A stretch of DNA of 64,000 nucleotides from Fidelibacterota bacterium (lineage in GTDB: Bacteria > Pseudomonadota > Alphaproteobacteria > Rhodospirillales > Rhodospirillaceae): positions 62,001 to 126,000 of the forward strand of contig CANJPQ010000008.1 in the NCBI GenBank assembly GCA_947476275.1, read 5' to 3'. The notes under the pieces are model-generated. The model did no database searches. It saw only the letters and a program-made list of their open reading frames with translations, and was not told the DNA's origin. Position numbers and translations under genes: made by a program. Of the stretch, positions 55,324 through 64,000 are shown one piece after another; within the stretch, counting starts at the first letter, position 1; each line of letters begins with the position of its first letter.

Positions 55324-56609
55324 GCAGCATCGTCCGCAAGGCGCACGCCGGCGAACTGCCAACGCATGTGGGGGTAAAAGAAATTGCGATAGGTCGCTCG
55401 GATATGATCTGCAGGTGTGACGCAAGCGCCACCGCGCAGGATCATCTGATTGACCATGAACTTGCCGTTGTACTCGCCGGCGGCCCCTTCGAAGGGTCTG
55501 AAGCCAGGGTAGGGGCTATACGCGCTTTGCGTCCACTCCCACACGTCGCCGAACATTTGCGTAAGGGAGCCCTCTACGGCCGCACGCGATTGCAAGACAT
55601 CGTCGTCGAGGAAGTTGCCGACGATCGGCTGCGCTTGCGCCGCGGCTTCCCACTCGGCCTCTGTCGGCAGACGTTTGCCGGCCCAGCGCGCGTAGGCGTC
55701 GGCTTCGTAGTAACTCACGTGACACACCGGCGCCGCATCGCAGATCGGTTGAACGCCGTTGAGCGTGAACAGTGTGCCCGGATTCTCCACGCCCGACCAA
55801 TACAGCGGCGCGGTCCAGCGCTCGTCCTGCGCCCGTGCCCAGCCGTCCGCGAGCCATAGCTCGGGCCGGCGGTAGCCGCCGTCCGCCATGAACGCGCGCC
55901 ATTCGCCGTTGGTGACCAGGCGCGATGCGAGACGATAGGGCTCAAGGAAAACGCGATGCCGTGGACGTTCATTGTCGAACGCAAAGTCCGGCGCGGATGT
56001 GCCGATCTGCGCAAGTCCGCCGTCGAACGCATACCACGTCAGCGGTGTGGTCTCCGCGTTCATCACGGCGGCGCCGTTCCCGTAGCGCGGCTTCGTGATG
56101 TTGCACGAGAACGCATGGAGGATGTCCATCAAGATCAATTCTTGATGCTGCTGCTCGTGATGCAGTCCCAGGGTCAGCATCGCGTGGGTGGCGGCAAGCA
56201 CGTCCATGCGCGCGGTCTGAATCAGTTCTTCCATCGCCGCATCGACGAACGCGCGATAGGCGCCAACCTCTTCGCAGGACGGCCGGCTGATCATGCCCCG
56301 CTGCGGCCGCGGATGCCGCGGGCCGACAGCTTCGTAATAGGAATTGAACAGAAAGCCGAAGCGATCGTCGTAGACACGATAGCCCGCAAGATGCGGAGTC
56401 AGCAGGAACGTCTCGAAGAACCATGTGGTGTGCGCACGATGCCACTTCGTCGGGCTGGCATCGGGCATCGACTGCAGCATCTGGTCTTCGGGCGAGATGG
56501 GGGCCGCCAGCGCTTCGGTCTTCGCGCGCACCGTGCGATAGCGCAACAGCAGCGCGTCGCGGCTGAGGCGCGCTCCGCTGGCCGCAGTATTGTCGAGACT
56601 TCCGTCCAC
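55320..56609 (-). CDS. egtB: Ergothioneine biosynthesis sulfoxide synthase EgtB
   Basis: The 429-residue protein has an N-terminal DinB-like helical domain with the iron-site HHEQQHQE (H-x3-H-x-E) near residue 150, and a C-terminal FGE-sulfatase-like domain. Conserved stretches include NEWR-like TNGEWRAFM, AWCGKR-like YARWAGKRLPTEAEWE, and TYRNFFYPHMRWQF. EgtB joins hercynine with (gamma-glutamyl)cysteine through an oxygen-dependent C-S bond. It is the first gene of the egtB-egtD unit on the minus strand. Confidence 0.92.
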   Translation of the reverse strand: MDGSLDNTAASGARLSRDALLLRYRTVRAKTEALAAPISPEDQMLQSMPDASPTKWHRAHTTWFFETFLLTPHLAGYRVYDDRFGFLFNSYYEAVGPRHPRPQRGMISRPSCEEVGAYRAFVDAAMEELIQTARMDVLAATHAMLTLGLHHEQQHQELILMDILHAFSCNITKPRYGNGAAVMNAETTPLTWYAFDGGLAQIGTSAPDFAFDNERPRHRVFLEPYRLASRLVTNGEWRAFMADGGYRRPELWLADGWARAQDERWTAPLYWSGVENPGTLFTLNGVQPICDAAPVCHVSYYEADAYARWAGKRLPTEAEWEAAAQAQPIVGNFLDDDVLQSRAAVEGSLTQMFGDVWEWTQSAYSPYPGFRPFEGAAGEYNGKFMVNQMILRGGACVTPADHIRATYRNFFYPHMRWQFAGVRLADDAA

Positions 56610-56779
56610 CGGCGAGGCGCTCCTAGGTGCTTTGGCGCAACCGCCAAAGCGAAAACGTCGTTAAATCAAATAGGTTCCAGCAGCGGGCAAGCCAACGCGA
56701 TCTGCTTGGAAAAAGTGTAGGCCCTGCCCGATACGCTTCGCCACGACTGGAATTTGCCGCGATGGCGCGCCTATGATAT

Positions 56780-56794
56780 GTTCTTCTTTTGTTC
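56780..56794. promoter_or_regulatory. GTTC-N7-GTTC (LexA-type) motif
   Basis: GTTC at 56780-56783 and GTTC at 56791-56794 with seven bases between (TTCTTTT) match the alphaproteobacterial SOS consensus. It lies 171 bases upstream of egtB and 459 upstream of rpoH. A motif of eight fixed bases is expected once or twice by chance in 64 kb over both strands, so it needs testing. Confidence 0.45.
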
Positions 56795-56969
56795 TTATGG
56801 CAAGGGGCCGCGGATCGCAGAGGCCGCCGAAATTTCCGCGCGTATTTCGCGCGATAAAACGCGCGAAATCCGGCCGGAACTTTCCACCGCGTCCTTCGTT
56901 GATATCTTTGAAATCACGAGCTTTTGTTCTCGGCTGCGCTTTAGGCGGGGCAGGAATGCTCGCGCGTTA

Positions 56970-56999
56970 TTGCACGCGGCTAAGCCGGTGCCGTATAAT
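56970..56999 (+). promoter_or_regulatory. Candidate sigma-70-type promoter upstream of rpoH
   Basis: TATAAT at 56994-56999 is a perfect -10 box. TTGCAC at 56970-56975 is a partial -35 box at 18-base spacing. Transcription would run towards rpoH with a leader of about 245 bases. Confidence 0.4.
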
Positions 57000-57252
57000 T
57001 TATCTCGCTGGAGGGTGCCCATCGCGGGGCCCTCTGTAGCGAAGAGGCTTGGCCTTCGGGCAGGTCGCTGCGTCGTGTGCCTCGTGGAGGATATGACTGT
57101 CTGCCGTATCGGCGCGCCCTATGCACATCAATGTGAGCTGACATGCACGGATCGAAAGGTCCGGTTTGGGGCGTTGTACGTAGACTGTCATGTGAGAAGA
57201 CACGCGGATTGACGCAAGGGGGCGCCTTGTCGCGCCCTAGAAGGAGGAAGTT

Positions 57253-58182
57253 ATGGGTAATGTTGTTTCCAGCCTGAATCGCGTTCCGGTATTGGCGTCG
57301 GAGAGCGGACTCTCCGCTTACCTGAACGAGATCAAGAAATTCCCGATGTTGGCGCCGGAAGAGGAATACATGCTCGCGAAGCGTCTCGTTGAGCACGGCG
57401 ACACCGAAGCGGCGCACAAGATGGTCACCAGCCATCTGCGCTTGGTGGCGAAGATCGCCATGGGCTATCGCTTTTACGGGTTGCCGGTCTCGGATCTGAT
57501 CTCCGAAGGCAACGTCGGTTTGATGCGTGCCGTGAAGAAGTTCGAGCCGGAGCGCGGCTTCCGCCTGGCGACCTATGCCATGTGGTGGATCAAGGCCGCC
57601 ATCAACGAGTACGTGCTGAACTCGTGGTCGTTGGTGAAGGTCGGCACGGTCGCGGCCCAGAAGAAGCTGTTCTTCAATCTGCGCAAGATGAAGGCGAAGC
57701 TCGGCGTGTACGAGGATGGCGACATCCCGATCGAGAAGGCGGAACTGATCGCGAAGCGGCTCGACGTGACCACGCAAGAGGTCATCGACATGAACCGCCG
57801 TCTGTCGCGCTCGGACGCGTCCTTGAACGCACCGGTCGCGGAAGACGGCGACCTGCAGCGCCAGGACATGCTGGTCGACACCACCCCGAACCAGGAGCAG
57901 GTTCTGGGCGACAACGAAGACCGCAAGCTTGGCCTGAAGCTGTTGACCGAAGCGATGACCATGCTCACGGAGCGTGAGCGGAAGATCATCCAGGAACGCC
58001 GCCTGGCCGAGAATCCGCGGACGCTCGAAGAGATCGGCGCGGAATACGGCATCAGCCGCGAGCGCGTGCGCCAGATCGAGAACCGCGCTTTCGCCAAGCT
58101 CCAGGCCGCTGTGGTCAAAGCCATGGCGCTTCTGCAGGCGAATGTGGCGGCGAAGGCCTTGCCGAATTACGCGGCAGTCTAA
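57253..58182 (+). CDS. rpoH: RNA polymerase heat-shock sigma factor (sigma-32 family)
   Basis: The 309-residue protein has AAGGAGGAAG before its ATG. ETGLSAYLNEIKK-type region 1.2, SHLRLVAKIAMGYRFYGLPVSDLISEGNVGLMRAV, FEPERGFRLATYAMWWIKAAINEYVL and the RpoH box in SWSLVKVGTVAAQKKLFFNL are all present. Region 4 (ERERKIIQERRLAENPRTLEEIG, then ISRERVRQIENRAF) closes it. It directs RNA polymerase to heat-shock promoters. A strong terminator follows. Confidence 0.94.
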   Translation: MGNVVSSLNRVPVLASESGLSAYLNEIKKFPMLAPEEEYMLAKRLVEHGDTEAAHKMVTSHLRLVAKIAMGYRFYGLPVSDLISEGNVGLMRAVKKFEPERGFRLATYAMWWIKAAINEYVLNSWSLVKVGTVAAQKKLFFNLRKMKAKLGVYEDGDIPIEKAELIAKRLDVTTQEVIDMNRRLSRSDASLNAPVAEDGDLQRQDMLVDTTPNQEQVLGDNEDRKLGLKLLTEAMTMLTERERKIIQERRLAENPRTLEEIGAEYGISRERVRQIENRAFAKLQAAVVKAMALLQANVAAKALPNYAAV

Positions 58183-58196
58183 CGCCGGAACGTCCT

Positions 58197-58227
58197 AAGC
58201 CCCGCTCCCACAAGGAGCGGGGTTTTT
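58197..58227 (+). terminator. Rho-independent terminator of rpoH
   Basis: CCCCGCTCC at 58200-58208 pairs with GGAGCGGGG at 58214-58222 around CACAA, followed by TTTTT at 58223-58227. It lies 15 bases after the rpoH stop. Confidence 0.92.
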
Positions 58228-58268
58228 CTTTTGGGTGGGCCTGGGTTACAAGATCGCACCGCGAGGGG

Positions 58269-59135
58269 ATGATGATCACAACTGCCGGCAAATACATTCT
58301 CACGATCACCTGCCCGGATGCCACCGGGCTGGTGGCCGCCGTCTCCGGATTCCTGCGCGATGAGAATTGCTTCATCGATCAGTCGTCCCAGTACGGCGAT
58401 CCCTCCACGCAGCGCTTTTTCATGCGCGCGCTTTTCACCCGCGGCGACAACAGCGCGCCGATTGACATCATCGAAAGCCGCTTCGCCGCCATTGCCACCA
58501 AGTTCAACATGGTCGTCCATATCGTGCCGGCGGACTACAAGCCGCGCGTGCTGATCGCCGTGTCGCGTTTCGGGCACTGCCTGAACGATCTGCTGCACCG
58601 CTGGGAGACCGACCAAATCGCCATCGACGTCGCAGGCGTGTTCTCCAATCATGAGGACATGCGCCGGCTGGTCGAATGGAACGAGATTCCGTTCCACTAC
58701 CTTCCGGTCACGCCGGAGACGAAGGCGCAGCAGGAAGCGCAGTGGCTGGCGTTGATCGACGCGCTCAACATCGATTTCGTCGTACTCGCGCGCTATATGC
58801 AGGTGCTGAGTCCGGAAACTTGCCGCGCGCTCGAAGGGCGCTGCATCAACATCCATCACTCGTTCCTGCCGAGTTTCAAAGGTGCGACGCCCTATCAGCA
58901 GGCCTTCGCCCGCGGCGTGAAGATCATCGGCGCTACCGCGCACTACGTCACCGGTACCCTCGACGAGGGGCCGATCATCGAGCAGGCGGTAGAGCGGGTC
59001 GATCACACCCATTCGCCGGCGGATCTCGTCGCCATCGGCCGCGACCTCGAAACCGTCGTCCTCGCCCGGGCCGTGCGCTGGCATGCGGAGCGACGTGTGC
59101 TGCTAAACGGTTCAAAAACCGTCGTATTCCGCTAA
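58269..59135 (+). CDS. purU: Formyltetrahydrofolate deformylase
   Basis: The 288-residue protein starts at ATG 58269 or 58272 (adjacent), after GAGGGG at unusually short spacing. An N-terminal ACT domain ([20 protein letters not shown]) precedes the formyltransferase-fold domain. Catalytic residues are in [13 protein letters not shown] (Asn, His) and GTLDEGPII (Asp). It releases formate from 10-formyl-THF to balance one-carbon pools. Confidence 0.92.
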   Translation: MMITTAGKYILTITCPDATGLVAAVSGFLRDENCFIDQSSQYGDPSTQRFFMRALFTRGDNSAPIDIIESRFAAIATKFNMVVHIVPADYKPRVLIAVSRFGHCLNDLLHRWETDQIAIDVAGVFSNHEDMRRLVEWNEIPFHYLPVTPETKAQQEAQWLALIDALNIDFVVLARYMQVLSPETCRALEGRCINIHHSFLPSFKGATPYQQAFARGVKIIGATAHYVTGTLDEGPIIEQAVERVDHTHSPADLVAIGRDLETVVLARAVRWHAERRVLLNGSKTVVFR

Positions 59136-59238
59136 CTTAGATACCCGTGCAGGGAGGTTGCTCGAACGCGTCGCGCTCTCTATATTCGAGTCAAAACAAC
59201 CACCCGCCGTGAAGGCGATGGTGGGGGGAACCAGCAGC

Positions 59239-59619
59239 ATGTCGAAAACAATTTTGATCGTTGAGGACAATGAGTTGAACATGAAGCTGTTCAACGATTT
59301 GCTCCAGGCGCACGGGTACAACACCCTGCAGACCAAGGACGGTCGCGAGGTGATGGAGATCACCCGCAAGAACAAGCCCGACCTCATCCTCATGGACATT
59401 CAGCTGCCAGAGATTTCCGGCCTGGAGATCACCAAGATGCTGAAGGCGGACGACGATCTGCGCGAGATTCCTGTCGTGGCGGTGACGGCGTTCGCGATGA
59501 AGGGCGATGAGCAGAAGATCCGCTCCGGCGGGTGCGACGGCTACATCGCCAAACCGATCTCGGTCGCGAGCTTCCTGCAGACCGTGTCGAAGTTCCTGGT
59601 CCCGGCGACCGTCAACTAA
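59239..59619 (+). CDS. divK: Single-domain response regulator DivK
   Basis: The 126-residue product is read from the ATG ten bases after [25 protein letters not shown], Asp53 in [13 protein letters not shown], the Thr switch in [16 protein letters not shown], and YIAKPIS give the full receiver pattern with DivK-typical residues. DivK controls the CckA-CtrA phosphorelay through DivJ/PleC/DivL. The usual partner pleD is not next to it here; a VOC gene follows on the other strand. Confidence 0.92.
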   Translation: MSKTILIVEDNELNMKLFNDLLQAHGYNTLQTKDGREVMEITRKNKPDLILMDIQLPEISGLEITKMLKADDDLREIPVVAVTAFAMKGDEQKIRSGGCDGYIAKPISVASFLQTVSKFLVPATVN

Positions 59620-60048
59620 CTACTTCGCGAACAACGAGCGCCGGTCGGCGAACGCCTTGAACTCAAGCGCGTTGCCGCTGGGATCGCGGAAGAACATCGT
59701 CGCTTGTTCGCCGGGCTGGCCCTTAAACCGGATTGTCGGCGCAATCCCGAACGTGACGCCGGCCGCTTTTAGTTTTTCAGCCAGCGCTTCCCACCGCGCC
59801 ATCGTCAGCACGACGCCGAAGTGGGGGACGGGCACATCATGACCGTCAACAGGGTTGGTGTGATCGTTTTCCCCGCGCGGCGCGAGATGGGCCACGATCT
59901 GGTGACCGTAGAGATCGAAGTCTACCCATTCGGCGGAGGACCGGCCCTCGGGACATCCCAACAGTTCACCATAGAACGCCCGCGCTGCAGCGAGGTCATG
60001 AACTGGAATGGCGAGGTGGAACGGATCGGCGGCGTGATGGTCGGTCAT
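59620..60048 (-). CDS. VOC (glyoxalase/bleomycin resistance) family protein
   Basis: The 142-residue protein is read from the ATG at 60048. [38 protein letters not shown] and [15 protein letters not shown] place the paired-beta-alpha-beta metal site (His, then Glu). It could be a lyase, dioxygenase or isomerase; no specific relative is obvious. Its stop abuts the divK stop; the rpmG terminator lies just upstream, so it has its own promoter or reads through. Confidence 0.85.
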   Translation of the reverse strand: MTDHHAADPFHLAIPVHDLAAARAFYGELLGCPEGRSSAEWVDFDLYGHQIVAHLAPRGENDHTNPVDGHDVPVPHFGVVLTMARWEALAEKLKAAGVTFGIAPTIRFKGQPGEQATMFFRDPSGNALEFKAFADRRSLFAK

Positions 60049-60061
60049 GAATTGACTCAAC

Positions 60062-60094
60062 AAAAAACCCGCCGGGCGGAGCCGCAGCGGGTTT
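60062..60094 (-). terminator. Rho-independent terminator of rpmG
   Basis: AAACCCGC at 60065-60072 pairs with GCGGGTTT at 60087-60094 around 14 bases. On the minus strand it is followed by a six-T run (complement of 60062-60067). It lies 28 bases after the rpmG stop. Confidence 0.88.
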
Positions 60095-60122
60095 GTTTGA
60101 TCGTTCGTGCGAGAAAGCGATC

Positions 60123-60290
60123 CTACTTGATCTTGCCTTCTTTGAAATCGACGTGCTTGCGCACAACCGGGTCGTACTTCTTCTGCACCATCTTCTCAGT
60201 GATGTTCCGAGGGTTCTTCTTGGTGGTGTAGTAGTAGCCCGTGCCCGCCGTGCTCTCGAGCTTGATCTGAATGGTGGTCGGCTTCGCCAT
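60123..60290 (-). CDS. rpmG: Large-subunit ribosomal protein L33
   Basis: The 55-residue protein has the expected length. [26 protein letters not shown] starts it; [19 protein letters not shown] ends it. There is no zinc-binding CxxC pair, so it is the zinc-free form. Single gene with its own terminator. Confidence 0.95.
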   Translation of the reverse strand: MAKPTTIQIKLESTAGTGYYYTTKKNPRNITEKMVQKKYDPVVRKHVDFKEGKIK

Positions 60291-60403
60291 GGCGGTTTCC
60301 GTAATGTAGTTCGAGGGCGGTGGGCCCCCTTGAATAAGGCGCGCACAATACACTGCCGTACCCCTAAGTCAAGACAGGGGTGGGGTCAGATATTGAAGTT
60401 AGA

Positions 60404-61888
60404 TCAAGGGCTTGTTGCCAATTGACCCGCCTCCGGCAGGTGCAGCGCGGTGCGCAGGGCGCTATCGTCGATCAAGCGCCGGGCCACTTCCGCATCCACC
60501 GCGGCGCCCGCATGTGGCTCCGGACGGCAGGTTGTTCGTGCCGCTTCCGCCGCCATGCGCCGCCGCGGGCCGGCTTTGACGAGGGTGTCGAGCAATTGCC
60601 CACCCTCGGTTTGCGCGCCGCTGGTGCAAACGTCGGGCACCACGCCACGGCCGGCGAGGATCGCGCCGGCGGGTGTGAAGACGCGCGCCCAGGTGAGGGC
60701 GAGTTCGCCACCATTGGCCAGCGGTACGATGGTTTGCACGGTTCCCTTGCCGACGCTCGCCGTCCCGACCGCGATGGCGCGGCCGTTCTCCTGCAAGGCG
60801 GCGGCGAGAATTTCCGACGCCGAGGCTGAGCGGCCGTCCAACAGCATCACGATCGGCGCACCGAGGGAGATGTCGCCGCCGGTGGCGGCGTAGAACTGCA
60901 TCGCGCCGGGATGTCGCCCGCGCAATGTGGCGATGACGCCTTTTTCCATGAACAGGTCCGCGACCGCGACGGCCTGATCGAGCAATCCGCCCGGATCGCC
61001 ACGTAGGTCGAGCACGATGCCGCGCACCGGACCAGCGGCGGCGACTTTCTCGGCGATGGTCGATGCGGTGCGTTGATTGAAGCTCTTCACCGAGAGTTCC
61101 AACACGCCGTTGATGACTTCGCCCTTCACCGTTTCGGGAATGATGAGGGAGCGGCGCGCGCTGACGGCGATCTCGTCGTCGCCACGCTTCACGATCATGC
61201 GCACCAGCATGTCTTTCGGGCCGTCGAGCCGGCGCAGGATCGCCGCAAGCGGCTGTCCGGCGAGACGCTGGCCCTGCGCGCGCACGATAATGTCGTCCGG
61301 AAGGATACCGCCGTCGTCGGCGGGCCCATCCTTGAGGGTGAGGCGTACGCGTGCGCCTTCCGGCACGGACTCCAGGTCCATCCCGAGGCCGACGAACCCG
61401 TTTCGCATGACGCCGTTGCGCTGGGCGTCGCGCCGGCCGGAATACCGAGAATAGTTATCCAGCTGCGGCATGATCGCTTCGTACATCGACTGCAGCAGCG
61501 TTTCCGATGTCGACGTTCCCAGCGGCTTGGACACCTTGCGGGCGGACTCGATCAGGCGCTGCGTCGTCTCCACCCAGCCGGCGATGTCTTGCGGACGCGG
61601 GCGCGGGGCTTGGGCGATCGCCACTTCGCCATAATAGAAAGCCACCTCGTTACCTATCGCTTCGACGCGCATGTCGGGATCGATCACCGAGAGATGGCCG
61701 AGGGCGGCGAGGAAAAGGCGGTCGATGTCCGGCGGATCTATCGCCTTATCCCGTATCTGCGTGATCCCGCCGCCGAGCGGCGCGGCGATGGCGGCCACTT
61801 CCGGCTCCAGCCGCGCGCGCTGCGCGCTGCGCGGATCGGTCGCGCAGCCGGCGAGCAGCAGGGCAGAGGCGAGCAGGACCCGCTTCAA
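60404..61888 (-). CDS. S41 family (CtpA/Prc-like) lipoprotein peptidase
   Basis: The 494-residue protein uses a TTG start overlapping the rnr stop (TTGA), so it is translationally coupled. LLLAGC is a lipobox. A PDZ region (GLGMDLESVPEGARVRLTLKDGPADDGGILPDDIIVRAQG) sits near residue 170. The S41 catalytic core follows: LRGDPGGLLDQAVAVADLF, then the Ser in GRSASASEILAAALQENGRA and Lys in SVGKGTVQ. It probably trims periplasmic proteins. Confidence 0.9.
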   Translation of the reverse strand: MKRVLLASALLLAGCATDPRSAQRARLEPEVAAIAAPLGGGITQIRDKAIDPPDIDRLFLAALGHLSVIDPDMRVEAIGNEVAFYYGEVAIAQAPRPRPQDIAGWVETTQRLIESARKVSKPLGTSTSETLLQSMYEAIMPQLDNYSRYSGRRDAQRNGVMRNGFVGLGMDLESVPEGARVRLTLKDGPADDGGILPDDIIVRAQGQRLAGQPLAAILRRLDGPKDMLVRMIVKRGDDEIAVSARRSLIIPETVKGEVINGVLELSVKSFNQRTASTIAEKVAAAGPVRGIVLDLRGDPGGLLDQAVAVADLFMEKGVIATLRGRHPGAMQFYAATGGDISLGAPIVMLLDGRSASASEILAAALQENGRAIAVGTASVGKGTVQTIVPLANGGELALTWARVFTPAGAILAGRGVVPDVCTSGAQTEGGQLLDTLVKAGPRRRMAAEAARTTCRPEPHAGAAVDAEVARRLIDDSALRTALHLPEAGQLATSP

Positions 61889-64000
61889 CGGCGCCTCCGC
61901 TTGAATTTGTGGCCGCCTTTTGGCGGGTGGGCGTTTGCCTTGAACTTGCGCTCGTGGCGCTGCGGCCCCTCGACCGGCGGTGCGGACGAACCCTCTTTCC
62001 CGGCAAATTCGAACACGATGGAGCCCGCGATCTCGTTGGTCTCGGTGAGTTTCACGGTCACCTTATCGCCAACGCGCAAGCTCAATCCATGGCGTTGTCC
62101 AACCAGGCGATGGGCGCGTTCGTCGAGATTGTAGTAATCCGGCGGCAGGGCGCGCATCGGCATGATGCCGTCGGCCCCGGTCTCGTCCAGGTTCACGAAC
62201 ACGCCAAACCGGCTGACACCGCTGACGCGGCCGCCGAACGTCGCGCCGACGCGATCGGCGAGGTAGCCGGCGGTGAAGCGATCGACCGTCTGGCGTTCCG
62301 CCAAGGCGGCGCGGCGTTCGGTCATGGAGATGTGCTCCGTCGCCGGCACCAGATCCGGGTTACGGCCATGATGCCAGCCGCCGTCGCCGAGTTTGCACGC
62401 CGCGACCAGTCCACGGTGCACCAGGAGGTCCGAGTAGCGGCGGATCGGCGAGGTGAAGTGCACATATTTCCGCAAACCCAGGCCGAAGTGGCCCTGATTG
62501 TTGGGACTATAGACCGCCTGGGATTGTGTCCGCAGGACAAGGGTGTTGACCATCCCCTCATTCGGGGTGCCGCGCACAATTCCCAACACGCGATTGAAAT
62601 CGGCCGGTTTGATGCTCCCGCCATGCGGGAGCTTTATGTCCAGGGTCTGGAGATTCTCGCGCAAGACCATGACCCGTTCCGGATCGGGCGGCTCGTGGAC
62701 GCGATACACCGCCGGATAGGACGAGGCCGCCAGGGTTTCCGCCGCCGCGACGTTGGCCGCGATCATGAACTCTTCGATCAGCTTGTGGCTGTCGTAGCGT
62801 TCGCGCTTGGACACGCCGGTCACGCGGCCTTTGGCATCGACAATAATCTTGCGTTCTACGAGGTCGAGCTCAAGGGTGCCGCGCTTGGCGCGGGCATCGT
62901 CGAGGGCCGCATAGGCGCCGTAGAGCGGCTTGATCACCAGGTCCATGAGCGTGCCGGTGATGTCGTCCGGGGTGCCGTCTTTTGCGGCCTGGACTTGCGT
63001 GTAGGTCAGCCGCGCGACCGAACGCATCAGCCCGCGGATGATCTTGTGGCGGATCAGTCTGCCGTGGGCGTTGATCCACATGTGGGCGGCGAGGCAGGGC
63101 CGGTCTTCTTTCGGCTTGAGGGAGCACCAGCCGTTGGAGAGCGCCTCCGGCAGCATCGGCACGACCCGGTCCGGGAAGTAGACCGAGTTGCCGCGGTCAT
63201 AGGCTTCGCGGTCCAGCGCGTCGCCCTCGCGCACGTACCAGGACACATCGGCGATGGCGACCAGCAGGTGCCAGCCGCCGGGGTTGGCGGGATCGTCGTC
63301 GGGCTCGGCGAACACCGCGTCGTCGAAGTCGCGGGCGTCCTCACCGTCGATGGTGACCAAGGGCACATTGCGCAGGTCGACCCGGTTGCCCAGCGGGGCG
63401 CCGGTGGCGTTGGCGGCCAGCGCCAAGGCCTCGTCGGAGAAGATGTGCGGCAGGCCGGCGGCGTGGATCGCGATTAGGCTCAGGTTACGGGCGGCGGTAA
63501 TTGAGTCCCCAAGCGCGCCCAGGTTTTCCAGGACGCGGGCCTTCTGAGGTCCGAACTTCGGCGCCTTGGTGATCTCCGCCGCAACCAGGTCGCCGGGCTT
63601 GGCGGTGCCGCGCTCCTCCGGCGGGATGATGACCTCGTAGCGATACTTCTTATCGACCGGCTGCAGATGGCCGTCGGCCTGGTAGACGCCGACCAGTTTG
63701 ACCGCTGCGGGCGCGATCAGTTTGAGGGGCCGGGCCTCGTAGGCGTTGTCCCCAGCGGGGGAGAGTTTCGCGAGCACCTGATCGCCGACGCCGACGGTAA
63801 GTTGGCGGGTGTCCTTCTTCTTCATACCGCGCGCGGCGCGCGGCTGGATGACGAGGATGACCGGCGGGGGAGAGTCGTGGTCCCACTTGAGAGGTTTGGC
63901 GAAGAGGTCGCCGTCCTTGTCGGTGTGCGTAATGAAGATGCCGTCGACGGCGGGCAGGACATCGCCGGTCGACATTTTGCGATTGCCGGTGCGGTCGACC
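61885..64000 (-). CDS. rnr: Ribonuclease R, N-terminus outside window
   Basis: About 705 residues are visible; the frame is open to the window edge, so roughly the first 60-100 residues are missing. Visible parts include a cold-shock-like start (GIFITHTDKDGDLFAKPLKWDHD), the RNB catalytic region (IDGEDARDFDDAVFAEPDDD, with the Mg-binding Asp residues), and a C-terminal S1 domain (GATFGGRVSGVSRFGVFVNLDETGADG). A Lys/Arg-rich tail ends it (KFKRRRR). RNase R degrades structured RNA 3' to 5'. The S41 gene is coupled to it. Confidence 0.93.
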   Translation of the reverse strand, partial: VDRTGNRKMSTGDVLPAVDGIFITHTDKDGDLFAKPLKWDHDSPPPVILVIQPRAARGMKKKDTRQLTVGVGDQVLAKLSPAGDNAYEARPLKLIAPAAVKLVGVYQADGHLQPVDKKYRYEVIIPPEERGTAKPGDLVAAEITKAPKFGPQKARVLENLGALGDSITAARNLSLIAIHAAGLPHIFSDEALALAANATGAPLGNRVDLRNVPLVTIDGEDARDFDDAVFAEPDDDPANPGGWHLLVAIADVSWYVREGDALDREAYDRGNSVYFPDRVVPMLPEALSNGWCSLKPKEDRPCLAAHMWINAHGRLIRHKIIRGLMRSVARLTYTQVQAAKDGTPDDITGTLMDLVIKPLYGAYAALDDARAKRGTLELDLVERKIIVDAKGRVTGVSKRERYDSHKLIEEFMIAANVAAAETLAASSYPAVYRVHEPPDPERVMVLRENLQTLDIKLPHGGSIKPADFNRVLGIVRGTPNEGMVNTLVLRTQSQAVYSPNNQGHFGLGLRKYVHFTSPIRRYSDLLVHRGLVAACKLGDGGWHHGRNPDLVPATEHISMTERRAALAERQTVDRFTAGYLADRVGATFGGRVSGVSRFGVFVNLDETGADGIMPMRALPPDYYNLDERAHRLVGQRHGLSLRVGDKVTVKLTETNEIAGSIVFEFAGKEGSSAPPVEGPQRHERKFKANAHPPKGGHKFKRRRR

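Larger units (their letters stand above)
56610..57252. other. Long regulatory-looking gap between egtB and rpoH
   Basis: About 640 bases without a convincing gene. It holds a GTTC-N7-GTTC motif at 56780-56794, a TATAAT box at 56994-56999 and the rpoH ribosome site AAGGAGGAAG at 57241-57250. Short ORFs here (for example 56754-57212) have low-complexity basic products and are probably chance. Confidence 0.6.

Noticed and set aside
56754-57212. 152-residue ORF ending just before rpoH
   Set aside because: Basic, Cys/Arg-rich and without recognisable domains; internal ATG at 57092 has a ribosome site only two bases away. Treated as leader sequence.
61909-63477. 522-residue ORF on the + strand
   Set aside because: Antisense to the partial rnr gene.

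Overview
The window is high-GC, gene-dense chromosomal DNA from an alphaproteobacterium. The main pointers are a class-typical RpoH heat-shock sigma factor, the single-domain cell-cycle regulator DivK, a perfect TTAA-N7-TTAA (CtrA-type) site, a GTTC-N7-GTTC (alphaproteobacterial LexA-type) motif, and overall protein character. I cannot assign an order or genus. I see no tRNA, rRNA, CRISPR array, phage or insertion sequence.

Layout. (1) 2-8584, + strand: a tightly packed run of exported or cupin-like proteins built around a DUF1592-group CxxCH lipoprotein and a DUF1552 protein, plus a three-repeat COG4315-like protein, a CHRD protein, three cupin proteins and a PD40 beta-propeller. (2) 8653-18487: catabolic and transport genes. 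These are a class II aldolase/adducin protein, an orphan peptide-type binding protein, two paralogous FAD hydroxylases, an APC permease, an IclR regulator, a flavin reductase and a PuuE-like deacetylase. (3) 18551-25354: an M61 peptidase, a CPA1-type antiporter, a PNPOx-like protein and a TPR/GT41-like protein. (4) 25351-27461: small uncertain ORFs, one intact GST and one frameshifted GST. (5) 27596-34664: a minus-strand operon of UbiD-type decarboxylase, zinc-ribbon protein, aldehyde dehydrogenase, PqqC/TenA-like protein, SDR and GntR regulator, then a dienelactone hydrolase, with UbiX divergent. (6) 34734-41721: an exported tannase/feruloyl esterase-family protein, two exported SDRs, a Tat nitrilase-family protein and a TonB-dependent receptor. 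(7) 42059-44434: a CDP-alcohol phosphatidyltransferase with an N-terminal nucleotidyltransferase-like domain, and PhoH. (8) 45036-50269: a lone [2Fe-2S] molybdenum-hydroxylase small subunit followed by CoxD/CoxE/XdhC/MobA-type maturation genes, with no large catalytic subunit. (9) 50348-64000: housekeeping genes, namely a ferredoxin reductase, ferredoxin, prfC, RidA, egtB-egtD, rpoH, purU, divK, a VOC protein, rpmG, an S41 protease and a partial rnr.

How the parts may work together (inference). Regions 2, 5 and 6 look like a system for plant-type or other aromatic compounds. The receptor would take up a ligand, exported esterase-like enzymes would trim it outside the cytoplasm, and hydroxylases, aldehyde dehydrogenase and a prenyl-FMN decarboxylase (UbiD, fed by UbiX) would process it inside. 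Region 1 reads as a separate envelope or extracellular redox system of unknown substrate. The two most interesting undescribed candidates are the DUF1592/DUF1552/cupin run and the UbiD/zinc-ribbon/PqqC-like operon.
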